Under the pieces are notes generated by a model. The model was given only the letters and a program-made list of their open reading frames with translations. It was not told the origin of the DNA and did no database searches. A stretch of 64,000 bases of DNA from Eubacteriales bacterium (GTDB lineage Bacteria; Bacillota; Clostridia; Oscillospirales; Butyricicoccaceae), in the NCBI GenBank assembly GCA_030539335.1, contig JAUNSG010000006.1, positions 124,001 through 188,000 of the forward strand, written 5' to 3'. The translations under genes were made by a program, and so were the position numbers. Shown here one piece after another: positions 23,967-32,570 of this stretch (the first letter of the stretch is position 1; every line of letters begins with the position of its first letter).

Positions 23967-25811
23967 TCATTGTATTTTGATGGTCTTGCTCCTCAGCTTT
24001 CCTTTATAGCGGATGCGGGCACCGCTCGTGGTGCTGTACCGCACCGAAACAATCCGGTAGTAGTAGGTTTTCCCCTTCGTCAGCTTGGCGCTGGTGTAGC
24101 TTGTCTTGCCCTTGACGGTCTTGACCAGCTTGTAGCTGCCTGTCTTTCCGGTGGTCGAACGATAAACATAATACCGCGTCGCCCGGCTCGCCGCCTTCCA
24201 GGTGATTTTGACCCGGCGCGTCGAGGTCTGCGACATGGTCTTGATCGTCGTCTGTGCCGGAATCTTCGCCGTGCTCATGGCCGCTGAGTTGACACTCATA
24301 TAGGCCGTACCGCTGACCGACTTTCTGCCGCGGACGATGTAATAATATGTTTTTCCCGTCTTCGCCGTCTTATCCGTATACGAGGTACCGGTTGCGCTTC
24401 CAATCTTGGAATAGCTGCCGCTCTTCCCCGTCGTGGAGCGATAGATGTAGTAGGAAGACGCCCCCGCCGCTTTGCTCCAGGTCAGGGTATAGTAATTGCT
24501 CGTCGTCTTCTTGAGGGAAACCGGGGTGACCTTTTCTGGACGCACCGTCACCGTGCAGGTCGCCGAGACACTGCCCGCCGTCGCCGTAATCGTCGCCTTG
24601 CCCGGACTGACCGCCGTCACCTTACCCGTGCTCGATACCTTCGCAATCGCTGTGTTGGAGGACTTCCAGGTCACCGTACTGGAGGCATTGCTCGGCGTCA
24701 GCGTCGCCTTGAGCTGTTTTGTCCGGTTGCAGGCGCGCTCGACCGATGTGACATTTAATGTGACCTTCGTCGCCGCTACCGCCGTACTGCTGCCACTGCT
24801 GCTGCCGCTCTGGATCGCGAAATTACAGTCGATCGCCGTGCTGATGCCGCTGACCGTCCCGGTTTCGGAATACTGCCAGTAGGTATAATCGCCGGTGTAG
24901 CTTGTCGCCGTCGTATAATTGGCCATCCAGATCGGATATTTTGCACTGATCGTCGCAGCGTTCATGTTGCTCGTCAACATGGATTTGTTCGCATAGATCA
25001 TCGGTGTGTAACCGGCTGCGGCAATCGTCTCGCAGAACGCCAGACAAATATTCGTCTGCTGGGTTTTGCTCAGACCGGCCTTGTACAGCCGTCCGGTGTA
25101 GCCGCTGGAATCCTCCGCAAACTCGACATCCATAACGATTGGAAGCTTGATGGAATAGCCCTTGACGGCATTCAGGCAGAATTGCGCCTCTTTCTTGGCC
25201 TCGCTGGTCGTCGTCGCCTGCGAATAAATATAGACGCCGACCGGAATACCGGCGGCAATTGCATTTTTCATGTTGGTTGCGTAGGTATCATCCGTATACT
25301 GTCCTCCGCTCCCATACCCGGTATAGCCGGCACGGATAATCGCATAGTCCGTTCCCGCTGCCTTGACCTTGGACCAGGTGATGCTTCCGTCCCATTTGGA
25401 CACGTCAATGCCCTGTGTAATGGTTTTCCCCGCCGGAACGGTGTATGTCTTTCCGGTATAGATGCTCTTGACCGTGGAATTGGAAAACAACATCACCCGC
25501 TGTGCCGCGTTGTTCTGGTTCTCCTCCGGCTCCGTCGTCCGGTGCGTCGCCCTGTACTCCTCCGGATCCTCCGAAGCCGATTCCGTCACGACGGCTTCCG
25601 CCGCTTCGTCCTCATCCGAAAGCGCAACCGCGACCGTATTGGTCTCTTCCTCCGTTTCGTCTGTCTCTCCCCCGGACGGCGCCGTCTCCTCCGCGACTTC
25701 TTCCGCGGTGATCGTCTCCTCGACCACGCCATTCAACTCCGCCGCAAGCGCAAGTGTGGAGCTTACCGCAAAGGTTAGGGCCAGCATAACACTGCAAATC
25801 TGTTTTTTCAT
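23967..25811 (-). CDS. Secreted GH25 muramidase with Big_2 and fibronectin-like repeats
   Basis: A 614-residue exported lysozyme. Signal peptide 1-23 (MKKQICSVMLALTFAVSSTLALA), an acidic low-complexity linker to about 110, then the GH25 barrel: GIDVSKWDGSITWSKVK near 136, the catalytic DxE in PIVMDVEF near 222 and YWQYSETGTVSG near 310. A Big_2 immunoglobulin-like domain (TWKSSNTAIAKVSSTGKVTA) follows near 385, then two fibronectin-like repeats (SYYIYRSTTGKSGSYSKIG and RYYVYRSTTGKTGSYKLVK). It cleaves peptidoglycan between MurNAc and GlcNAc. A promoter lies at 25872-25900 and AAAGGAG precedes the ATG. Confidence 0.93.
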   Translation of the reverse strand: MKKQICSVMLALTFAVSSTLALAAELNGVVEETITAEEVAEETAPSGGETDETEEETNTVAVALSDEDEAAEAVVTESASEDPEEYRATHRTTEPEENQNNAAQRVMLFSNSTVKSIYTGKTYTVPAGKTITQGIDVSKWDGSITWSKVKAAGTDYAIIRAGYTGYGSGGQYTDDTYATNMKNAIAAGIPVGVYIYSQATTTSEAKKEAQFCLNAVKGYSIKLPIVMDVEFAEDSSGYTGRLYKAGLSKTQQTNICLAFCETIAAAGYTPMIYANKSMLTSNMNAATISAKYPIWMANYTTATSYTGDYTYWQYSETGTVSGISTAIDCNFAIQSGSSSGSSTAVAATKVTLNVTSVERACNRTKQLKATLTPSNASSTVTWKSSNTAIAKVSSTGKVTAVSPGKATITATAGSVSATCTVTVRPEKVTPVSLKKTTSNYYTLTWSKAAGASSYYIYRSTTGKSGSYSKIGSATGTSYTDKTAKTGKTYYYIVRGRKSVSGTAYMSVNSAAMSTAKIPAQTTIKTMSQTSTRRVKITWKAASRATRYYVYRSTTGKTGSYKLVKTVKGKTSYTSAKLTKGKTYYYRIVSVRYSTTSGARIRYKGKLRSKTIKIQ

Positions 25812-25871
25812 CCCGCATTACTCCTTTCTGTCTACCGTCTTGCGAGACTCCTCTCCCCCAATGTTGTTTGC

Positions 25872-25900
25872 AGTATATCATATCTGTTACCAAATTGCAA
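25872..25900 (-). promoter_or_regulatory. Promoter of the GH25 gene
   Basis: TTGCAA (25895-25900), 17-base spacer, TATACT (25872-25877) on the minus strand; about 55-base leader. Confidence 0.75.
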
Positions 25901-25946
25901 TCTTTTCGTTTCTATTTTGTAATTTTATTGTGAAGTTTTTTTGCAT

Positions 25947-25985
25947 AAAAACAGTCCCCCTTCTCTCGGCTAAGAGAAGGGGGAC
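25947..25985 (-). terminator. Terminator of the micro-protein operon
   Basis: A perfect 13-bp stem GTCCCCCTTCTCT/AGAGAAGGGGGAC with a six-base loop, followed by TGTTTTT on the minus strand. It isolates the five small genes upstream from the GH25 gene. Confidence 0.92.
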
Positions 25986-26035
25986 CAGTAAAAAGAAGGA
26001 AATAAAGTTTTTTCTGGAGGAATCAAAGAAACCAT

Positions 26036-26134
26036 TTACTTGTTCTTCTTGTATTCGTTACGATAACGGCAACGAATGGTATCCTGACCCATCATCAGCA
26101 GGCGTGCATCAACCAAATCATTGAAATATCCCAT
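26036..26134 (-). CDS. Micro-protein 5 of tandem family (32 aa)
   Basis: MGYFNDLVDARLLMMGQD then TIRCRYRNEYKKNK. It shares the family N-terminus M-[GN]-aromatic/aliphatic-[FI]-x-x-[LM]-[VA]-x-A-[RQ] with four upstream neighbours, and the same basic, Lys-ending tail. GAGGTGA is placed eight bases before the ATG. The N-terminal half can form an amphipathic helix; there is no signal peptide or membrane segment. It is last in the operon, 98 bases after micro-protein 4. Unknown function; paralogy and ribosome binding sites argue that it is translated. Confidence 0.78.
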   Translation of the reverse strand: MGYFNDLVDARLLMMGQDTIRCRYRNEYKKNK

Positions 26135-26232
26135 TGTGGTTCACCTCGTCTTCCTTTTCTCATACTCTGCCTGGATTTCCGGAAACTCCCCGTCTGTTCT
26201 TCCAACGGTAGTTTCCCTCGAATCCGGAGGAA

Positions 26233-26406
26233 TTAAGACGATATTCGTCTTGTTGTTTTGTCTTTGGCGACTCTCTTTTTCCGGGCACGAATCGCGTCTC
26301 TGGCTTTTGCCTTTTCCTGTGCAAGAACCGCGTTATGGTATGCCTTCAGACAGGCTCTCTTACCACCAATTTCCTGTGCGACCGCTAATTCATGGATTAA
26401 TCCCAT
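26233..26406 (-). CDS. Micro-protein 4 of tandem family, long form (57 aa)
   Basis: MGLIHELAVAQEIGGKRACL then a Lys/Ala/Arg-rich helix (AQEKAKARDAIRARKKRVAK). The first 11 residues follow the family pattern, but the tail is twice as long. GAGGCG lies nine bases upstream. After its stop the -1 frame stays open for a further 30 or so codons (LIPPDSRETTVGRTDGEFPE...EKRKTR) up to a TGA eight bases before micro-protein 5, with no start codon of its own. This looks like a lost or frameshifted extension of this protein. Confidence 0.75.
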   Translation of the reverse strand: MGLIHELAVAQEIGGKRACLKAYHNAVLAQEKAKARDAIRARKKRVAKDKTTRRISS

Positions 26407-26443
26407 TCTTATCGCCTCATTTCTATTGTCAAAAAACGTTGTC

Positions 26444-26533
26444 TTACTTTCTGTTCCTGCGTACGGCGTATTCCACTCTTTCTCCACGGAGTACACGCAT
26501 ACGTGCGTCAACCAGTCCGGTGAAAATGTTCAT
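26444..26533 (-). CDS. Micro-protein 3 of tandem family (29 aa)
   Basis: MNIFTGLVDARMRVLRGE then RVEYAVRRNRK. The NIFTGLVDARM block is nearly the same as FFNELVNARM in micro-protein 2, and both end in RNRK. TGAGGTAAT lies eight bases upstream of the ATG, identical to the site of micro-protein 2. Small, basic, cytoplasmic by appearance; function unknown. Confidence 0.8.
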   Translation of the reverse strand: MNIFTGLVDARMRVLRGERVEYAVRRNRK

Positions 26534-26578
26534 ATCAATTACCTCACTTGAAATCGCAATGGTGGATGTTTGTCTGTC

Positions 26579-26668
26579 TTACTTTCTGTTCTTGCGTACG
26601 ATGCAGCCCGGTCGCTTGCTGCTCAGTTCATACATACGCGCATTAACCAGTTCGTTAAAAAAGTTCAT
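26579..26668 (-). CDS. Micro-protein 2 of tandem family (29 aa)
   Basis: MNFFNELVNARMYELSSK then RPGCIVRKNRK. Same N-terminal motif and basic C-terminus as its neighbours, with TGAGGTAAT as ribosome binding site. It begins 48 bases after micro-protein 1 ends. The single cysteine near the C-terminus is shared with micro-proteins 1 and 5. Confidence 0.8.
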   Translation of the reverse strand: MNFFNELVNARMYELSSKRPGCIVRKNRK

Positions 26669-26716
26669 GTGATATTACCTCACTCTATCGTTCCATATGG
26701 CGTGTTCGTTTTGCTC

Positions 26717-26806
26717 TTACTTCGATTTCTTTTCCACACGACAGGAAATTCGTTCATTCATAAGCTGCAACGCCTGTGCTGCAACCATCTGATGAAAATA
26801 ACCCAT
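26717..26806 (-). CDS. Micro-protein 1 of tandem family (29 aa)
   Basis: MGYFHQMVAAQALQLMNE then RISCRVEKKSK. First gene after the promoter at 26900-26928, with a strong GGAGGTG site. Shares MGYF..(L/M)V.A with micro-protein 5, even though the two are at opposite ends of the array. Unknown family. Confidence 0.8.
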   Translation of the reverse strand: MGYFHQMVAAQALQLMNERISCRVEKKSK

Positions 26807-26899
26807 GGGAGCACCTCCAACTTTTTTGCAATTTGGCAAGGGGCAGATTTCAAAATTTGATTGCCGTTTCTGCATTTCATTTTCCCTTGTCTTGCATTC

Positions 26900-26928
26900 A
26901 TATTACATCACGCCTTTGAAATTGTCTA
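26900..26928 (-). promoter_or_regulatory. Promoter of the micro-protein operon
   Basis: TAGACA (26923-26928), 17-base spacer, TAATAT (26900-26905) on the minus strand. The leader is about 87 bases. Confidence 0.7.
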
Positions 26929-27098
26929 GCCTTAAAATATATAAATATTGCCTAAATACACCAATGAATTTTTGTACATATAATCCAAATCATTCCGTTT
27001 TTATCCGTTAATTTAGATAAAACACAGATCGTTAACTTATGCACAATCCCCAATCCAAAAATCGCACCCCATCCCGCAGCCTCGTCCAGAAAAATAAA
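26929..27098. other. Intergenic region, A/T-rich
   Basis: Between the micro-protein promoter and the MscS terminator. I see no gene, promoter or repeat that I can support. Confidence 0.6.
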
Positions 27099-27132
27099 AA
27101 AATACGCACGTTGTTTCCCTCGTGCGTATTTT
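27099..27132 (-). terminator. Terminator of the mscS-like gene
   Basis: AAAATACGCACG/CGTGCGTATTTT with a 10-base loop and a T-rich run on the minus strand. Confidence 0.9.
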
Positions 27133-27169
27133 AAAAATGCAGGATTACATTTTGTTTACTGCTTGTTTA

Positions 27170-28150
27170 CTATTTGCTTACAATTTCAAGGTGCGGATAC
27201 GCAAACGCAATGCCTTCCGCATCAAAACGCTCCTTAACTGATTCGTTGAGTCCGCATTTGAGCTGCAGCGCTGCGGAAACATCCGCCGCCCAGAGCCAGG
27301 CACGCAGAACAACCGCCGAATCCCCCAGCTCCATCACGCGGACAACCGCTTTGGGTTCTCCCGCGGCGATCTGCTCCGGCGTACGCTGGTCAAGGTACAA
27401 CGGATGGCCCTCGACCTCCTCGCGCAGCAAATCGACCGCCCGGCGCAAATTGGATTCATAGGTAATACCGACCTCAAAGAATTCGCAGACCAGTGTGTCC
27501 TGATAATTGGCATTTTCCACGATGCTTGCATTCATGGTGCCGTTCGGGATAATCAGGCGCTTGTGCTGCGGGGTACGGATGACGGTATGGCGCAGGCTGA
27601 TTTCCTCAATCGTTCCCGAAATATCCTTATCGACATAGCGGACAAAATCACCGATCGCAAACGGCTTGAACGCCAGAATCATGACGCCGCCTGCGACATT
27701 GCTCATCGCGTCCTGACCGGCAAAGCCGAGGACGACCGCGATGACGCCGCCGGATGCAAGGAGCATATTCACGGTGGATTTCGCGCCCGGAATGCTGTAA
27801 ATGACGATCAATGCGGTGAAGAAATACACCAGAACGCGCACAATGTTCTTGGCAAACACCAGCAGCGTACCGCTTCCCGATCCTGTTGCACGCACACGGT
27901 CAATGACCGTGTCGAACGATTTGTTGATAAACCGCAGCAATTGCCACGCGACAAGCAGCACAATCAGGATAAAGAGAAGCCGTCCGACCCAATCCGGGAG
28001 GTGCAGCAGACCCGTGATGTTCTGAACGCTCTCAATTGCGCTTTCGGTCGCCTCAACCGTATCGATATCGCCCGGAATGACATCCTCTACACCGCCCTGT
28101 GCCGAGCCGGCCGCCGCGGTCAATGGACTCCATGGCAAAAATAAATTCAT
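27170..28150 (-). CDS. mscS: Small-conductance mechanosensitive channel (MscS family)
   Basis: A 326-residue protein. Three membrane helices (WVGRLLFILIVLLVAWQLL; VRVLVYFFTALIVIYSIPG; the pore helix VNMLLASGGVIAVVLGFAGQ) are followed by the MscS beta domain with PFAIGDFVRYVDKDISGTIE and the conserved RTPQHKRLIIPNG. It opens under membrane tension to release solutes. ATG 28150 has AGGGGAG upstream. It lies downstream of proS with a 75-base gap and could be transcribed with it. Confidence 0.92.
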   Translation of the reverse strand: MNLFLPWSPLTAAAGSAQGGVEDVIPGDIDTVEATESAIESVQNITGLLHLPDWVGRLLFILIVLLVAWQLLRFINKSFDTVIDRVRATGSGSGTLLVFAKNIVRVLVYFFTALIVIYSIPGAKSTVNMLLASGGVIAVVLGFAGQDAMSNVAGGVMILAFKPFAIGDFVRYVDKDISGTIEEISLRHTVIRTPQHKRLIIPNGTMNASIVENANYQDTLVCEFFEVGITYESNLRRAVDLLREEVEGHPLYLDQRTPEQIAAGEPKAVVRVMELGDSAVVLRAWLWAADVSAALQLKCGLNESVKERFDAEGIAFAYPHLEIVSK

Positions 28151-28225
28151 AGCTCTCCCCTGTAAGAACAGAGCGGCAGGCAAAGGATTCTGCTCTGCCT
28201 GCCCACTCATCAAAACGTTACTTCT

Positions 28226-29941
28226 TTACTTATATTCGTCCAGCATCGTGCGGACCAGATCGGCCACATAGGCGGCCGCGTTTTCCGGTGCGACATCCTC
28301 ACGCAGGGACTTATCGCGCTTGGACACCTCAACCGCGCCGCGCTTGATGGTCTTCGGGCTGACGATGACGCGGACCGGAACACCGATCAGGTCGGCATCC
28401 GAGAACATATTGCCCGCGCTGACCTTGCGGTCGTCGTAGATGACCTCAATGCCCATCTCCTGCAAGTCGTGGTACAGCGCATCGGCTGCCTCGCGAACCG
28501 CCGGATCGGTAGACTTGATGGCACAGATGTGTACCTGCCACGGAGCGATTGAGATCGGCCAGATCGGGCCGTAATCGTCGTGCTTGACCTCGCAGACGGA
28601 CGCCGCCAGACGACCAACGCCGATACCATAGCAGCCCATGATCGGATAGTGCGGCTTTCCGTCCTGTCCGATGTAGGTCATCTCCATCGACTTGGTGTAC
28701 TTGGTGCCGAGCTGGAAGATGTTTCCGACCTCAATGCCGCGGCGGATACGGATGTGCGGCTTGCCGCAGACCGGGCAGATCGCACCCTCGTAGGTCTTGG
28801 CGAAATCCGCAACCGGGGCATCCGGCGTATCGCGCTTGACGTTGTAGCCGGTGTAGTGGTAATTCTCCTCGTTGGCGCCGCAGACCGAGCTGTTCAGCGC
28901 AGCCAGCGACTGGTCAATGACATACGTCACGCCCTCCGGCAGGCCAACCGGGCCGATAAAGCCGGCGGTGATGCCGCTCTCCTGCGTGATCTCCGCCGGA
29001 TGGATCTCCTCCCCGAGGAAATTGCGCAGCTTGGTCTCATTGACTTCCAGATCCCCGCGGATAAACGCGACAACATACTCATCCGTCAGGTTCTTCTGAT
29101 AGACAACCGCCTTGCAGGAAGCGTTTGCCGGTGCGTTCAGATACTCACAGACCGCCTCGATGGTCTTGGTTCCCGGCGTCAGCACCTTGGTCAGCGGCGC
29201 TTCCGCGGTCTCCGGCGCCTCGACGATGCAGTCCGCCGCCTCCATATTGGAGCGGTAGTCGCAGTCACACAGGACAATGGTGTCCTCACCGCAGTCGGTC
29301 AGCAGCATGAATTCGTGAGAAACACTGCCGCCCATCATGCCGGAATCCGACTTGACCGAAACGACCTCCGGAATGCCGGCGCGACGGAAGATGTTCTCAT
29401 ACGCCTGATAGCACTTTTCATAATACTGTTCCAGATCCTCCTGCGAGGTGTGGAACGAATAGGCGTCCTTCATCGTGAACTCACGGACACGGATCAGGCC
29501 GCCGCGGGCGCGCGGTTCATCGCGGAACTTGGTCTGGATCTGATAGATCATAAACGGATAGTTCGTGTACGACTGCGCCGCACCCTTCGCCAGATGGACG
29601 GCCGCCTCCTCATGGGTCATACCCAGAACCACCGGCTGACCGCTGCGGTCCTTGAAGCGGGCCATTTCGCTCCCGATGGAGTCATAGCGTCCGGACTCCT
29701 GCCAGAGCGACGCCGGCATGACAACCGGGAACATGACCTCCTGGCCGTCGATCTTATCCATCTCCTCGCGGATGATCGCTTCAATCTTCTTCATAATGCG
29801 CTTGCCCGGCATGTACAGCGAATAGATGCCAGTGGTCATCTGCTTCATGTAGCCGCCGCGCACCATGAGCTTATGGCTGTCAAGCTGGCAATCCGCCGGG
29901 GTCTCCTTAAAACGGCTGCCGAGCATACTACTCATTTTCAT
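28226..29941 (-). CDS. proS: Prolyl-tRNA synthetase
   Basis: A 571-residue class II synthetase of the bacterial type. Motif 1 and 2 regions are visible (PVVMPASLWQESGRY; TKFRDEPRARGGLIRVREFTMKDAYSF, abbreviated), the editing insertion domain lies between residues 225 and 380, motif 3 is GCYGIGVGRLAAS and the anticodon domain ends the protein. It charges tRNA-Pro. MKMSSMLGSRFKE at 29941 is the family start; GAGAGGAAG is upstream. I find no T-box motif in front of this gene, in contrast to thrS. Confidence 0.96.
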   Translation of the reverse strand: MKMSSMLGSRFKETPADCQLDSHKLMVRGGYMKQMTTGIYSLYMPGKRIMKKIEAIIREEMDKIDGQEVMFPVVMPASLWQESGRYDSIGSEMARFKDRSGQPVVLGMTHEEAAVHLAKGAAQSYTNYPFMIYQIQTKFRDEPRARGGLIRVREFTMKDAYSFHTSQEDLEQYYEKCYQAYENIFRRAGIPEVVSVKSDSGMMGGSVSHEFMLLTDCGEDTIVLCDCDYRSNMEAADCIVEAPETAEAPLTKVLTPGTKTIEAVCEYLNAPANASCKAVVYQKNLTDEYVVAFIRGDLEVNETKLRNFLGEEIHPAEITQESGITAGFIGPVGLPEGVTYVIDQSLAALNSSVCGANEENYHYTGYNVKRDTPDAPVADFAKTYEGAICPVCGKPHIRIRRGIEVGNIFQLGTKYTKSMEMTYIGQDGKPHYPIMGCYGIGVGRLAASVCEVKHDDYGPIWPISIAPWQVHICAIKSTDPAVREAADALYHDLQEMGIEVIYDDRKVSAGNMFSDADLIGVPVRVIVSPKTIKRGAVEVSKRDKSLREDVAPENAAAYVADLVRTMLDEYK

Positions 29942-30079
29942 GGTTTTTTCTTCCTCTCTTCCCGGTGGTCTCCCTTTCAACCGGCTTTCCAACGAAAGCA
30001 TCCGGGATTGTTCCTTTTTCTCGCACATCTCCCCGCCTGCCGCTCATATCCTGCAAGCAGGAAGGTGGTGTCTTTTTTT

Positions 30080-30394
30080 ATGTATTCCAGCTTTTATGTC
30101 CGCCCGGCCTCCGGGGAACAGGTGCAGACCGCCGTTTCGCTCACGTCCGATCCGCGTCCCGCCCTGCTCGGCACCGTCACCGGCGATACCGGAAAGCCGG
30201 TTGACGATGCGCTCGTCGTGCTGACGGCCTCCGGGAAAACCCAGCCCGATCAACTGGTCGGTACAGAATATACCGACGAATTCGGCCAGTTTTCCTTCGG
30301 TCCGCTCGAGGCGGGTGTGTTATATCAGGTGCGCATCAGCCGAACGGATGTCCGGCTGCGCACACTTGAACAAAACCCAACCCAAGCCGATTGA
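30080..30394 (+). CDS. Small carboxypeptidase-regulatory-like (beta-sandwich) protein
   Basis: A 104-residue protein. ALLGTVTGDTGKPVDDALVV and TDEFGQFSFGPLEAGVLYQV show the transthyretin-like carboxypeptidase regulatory fold, common in surface or carbohydrate-associated proteins. There is no signal peptide. AAGGTGGTG precedes ATG 30080. The gene is divergent from proS and convergent with thrS, ending next to the thrS stop. Role unknown; its translation from this start is likely but not certain. Confidence 0.68.
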   Translation: MYSSFYVRPASGEQVQTAVSLTSDPRPALLGTVTGDTGKPVDDALVVLTASGKTQPDQLVGTEYTDEFGQFSFGPLEAGVLYQVRISRTDVRLRTLEQNPTQAD

Positions 30395-32143
30395 TTACTG
30401 CGGCAGCGCCTTGCTGTCGGACTCCTCGGTCAGCTTGGCAACCAGCTCCTCCAGGCTCATTGTGACCGTCTTGCCCTTGCGGTCACGGATGGAAACCGTG
30501 CCGTTCTCCTGCTCCTTGTCGCCGAGAACCAGCATGTACGGAACCTTCTGCGCCTGTGCCTCACGGATCTTATAGCCCAGCTTCTCACTGCGGTGATCGA
30601 CCTCGACACGGAAGCCTGCGGCGGTGAGGGCCTGTGCGACCTGATCGGCATAGTCGGCGGTACGGTCGGTAACCGGCAGCGCCTTGAGCTGAACCGGCGA
30701 CAGCCAGAGCGGGAACGCGCCCGCGAAATGCTCGGTGATGACGCCGATAAAGCGTTCGATCGAGCCGAGAACGACGCGATGGATCATGACCGGACGATGC
30801 TTCTCGCCGTCTGCTCCGGTGTACTCCAGCTCGAAGCGCTCCGGAAGCTGCATGTCAAGCTGGATCGTGCCGCACTGCCAGGTGCGTCCCAGCGAATCGG
30901 CCAGATGGAAGTCCAGCTTCGGGCCGTAGAATGCGCCGTCACCCTCGTTGATGACGAAGTCCTTGCCCATCTCGGTCACTGCCTGCTTGAGCGTCTCGGT
31001 GGCGAAATCCCAATCCTTCTCGTCGCCCATATGGTCCTCCGGCATGGTGGAAACCTCAATCGCATACTCCAGACCAAAGACCGAATAGACCTCATCGAAC
31101 AGGCGGACGACATTCTTGATCTCGTCCTTCATCTGCTCCCAGGTCATGAAAATGTGTGCGTCATCCTGTGTGAAGCAGCGGACACGGAACAGGCCGTGCA
31201 GCGCACCGGACAGCTCATGGCGGTGTACCAGGCCCAGCTCGCCGACACGCAGCGGCAGGTCGCGATAGGAGTGCGGCTCGGATTTATATACCAGCATACC
31301 GCCCGGACAGTTCATCGGCTTGACGGCAAAATCCACATCGTCGATGACGGTGGTATACATGTTCTCCTTATAATGATCCCAGTGGCCCGAACGCTCCCAC
31401 AGGCCGCGGTTGAGCATCATCGGGGTGGAAATCTCCACATAACCATAGCGCTTGTGTACCTCACGCCAATAATCGATCAGCGTGTTGCGCAGCACCATGC
31501 CCTTCGGCAGGAAGAACGGGAATCCCGGACCTTCCTCCATCAGCGTGAACAGGCCAAGCTCCTTGCCCAGCTTGCGGTGATCGCGCTTCTTGGCCTCCTC
31601 GATCTTTGCGAGGTATTCCTCCAGCTCGTTCTTCTTCGGGAACGCAATGCCATAGATGCGCTGCAGGGTCTCCCGGTTGGAATCGCCGCGCCAATAAGCG
31701 GCGTTGCAGGCGGTCAGCTTGATCGCATTGCCCTTGACCCGTCCGGTGGAGTCCAGATGCGGGCCGGCACACAGGTCGGTGAACTCGCCCTGCTTGTAGA
31801 ACGAAATGGTCTCGCCCTCCGGCAGATCGTTGATCAGCTCTACCTTATAAGGTTCGTCCTTCATGAAATCCAGAGCTTCATCGCGCGGCAGCTCAAAGCG
31901 CTCCAGCTTGAGCTTTTCCTTGCAGATCTTGCGCATCTCCGCCTCGATCTTCTCCATGATCTCCGGGGTGAACGCAAACGGCGAATCCAGATCGTAATAA
32001 AAGCCGTTGTCAATCGACGGACCGATTGCCAGCTTTACCTCCGGGTACAGGCGCTTGACTGCCTGCGCCATGATATGCGAGCAGGTATGCCAATATGTCT
32101 TGCGGTACTGCTCGTTTTCAAACGTAAATTGATTGTCTGCCAT
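30395..32143 (-). CDS. thrS: Threonyl-tRNA synthetase lacking the TGS domain
   Basis: A 582-residue class II synthetase. The N-terminal editing-related domain starts at once (KTYWHTCSHIMAQAVKRL with the HxxxH zinc motif), then the catalytic core: FPFFLPKGMVLRN, MNCPGGMLVYK, RVGELGLVHRHELSGALHG, RCFTQDDAHIF, and the C-terminal anticodon domain. The usual 60-residue TGS domain is absent, and ATG 32143 is certain from AGGAGG, so the domain is missing by nature rather than by truncation. It charges tRNA-Thr. Expression is controlled by the T-box at 32186-32464. Confidence 0.96.
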   Translation of the reverse strand: MADNQFTFENEQYRKTYWHTCSHIMAQAVKRLYPEVKLAIGPSIDNGFYYDLDSPFAFTPEIMEKIEAEMRKICKEKLKLERFELPRDEALDFMKDEPYKVELINDLPEGETISFYKQGEFTDLCAGPHLDSTGRVKGNAIKLTACNAAYWRGDSNRETLQRIYGIAFPKKNELEEYLAKIEEAKKRDHRKLGKELGLFTLMEEGPGFPFFLPKGMVLRNTLIDYWREVHKRYGYVEISTPMMLNRGLWERSGHWDHYKENMYTTVIDDVDFAVKPMNCPGGMLVYKSEPHSYRDLPLRVGELGLVHRHELSGALHGLFRVRCFTQDDAHIFMTWEQMKDEIKNVVRLFDEVYSVFGLEYAIEVSTMPEDHMGDEKDWDFATETLKQAVTEMGKDFVINEGDGAFYGPKLDFHLADSLGRTWQCGTIQLDMQLPERFELEYTGADGEKHRPVMIHRVVLGSIERFIGVITEHFAGAFPLWLSPVQLKALPVTDRTADYADQVAQALTAAGFRVEVDHRSEKLGYKIREAQAQKVPYMLVLGDKEQENGTVSIRDRKGKTVTMSLEELVAKLTEESDSKALPQ

Positions 32144-32185
32144 AAATCTTTTTCCTCCTGTTTCATGCAGGGATGGGGAAACAAA

Positions 32186-32464
32186 AAAGCCCCCACCCCG
32201 GAATATGACTTCAGGGGTGAGAGCTGAACAGCGTCCCACGGTTCCACCCTGCTTGCCTTCCCAAAGAAAGAAGGCCGCTCGGAATTCGTAACGTGAATGA
32301 CCCGTCGCAGAATACTAGGACATCGGTCCGTTCCTCCGCGAAGCTCCGGGATCGGTGCTCCTGTCTGCTCCTGCCGCCGATGCTTTCAGCCGCGTCATCC
32401 GCTCTCTGTCACAGGGTGTATGCAGACGGGAAGTTCTCCCATCAGCGCTTTTTCCTCAATATTG
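32186..32464 (-). ncRNA. T-box riboswitch (threonyl) upstream of thrS
   Basis: The leader contains the diagnostic T-box core AGGGTGGAACCGTGGG (near 32243-32259 on the minus strand), an AGAGAG stem I element, and the terminator CACCCC-(loop)-GGGGTG-GGGGCTTTTTTG. Uncharged tRNA-Thr would stabilise the antiterminator. An ACC in GGACCGATG on the 3' side of stem I is a plausible threonine specifier. Confidence 0.92.
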
Positions 32465-32470
32465 TCTTTT

Positions 32471-32499
32471 ATCTTACATCACGAAAAAATAATTGTCAA
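32471..32499 (-). promoter_or_regulatory. Promoter of thrS
   Basis: TTGACA (32494-32499), 17-base spacer, TAAGAT (32471-32476) on the minus strand, directly before the T-box. Confidence 0.85.
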
Positions 32500-32570
32500 T
32501 CGGTATTCTGTATAGAATTCCATGGGAATATGCGGGAATCCTTTGTCTCTGCGGGCATTCAAACCCGGAC

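Noticed and set aside
28580..30394. Long plus-strand frame (604 codons) opposite proS
   Set aside because: Only its last 104 codons (30080-30394) look like protein and have a ribosome binding site; the rest is the antisense shadow of proS.
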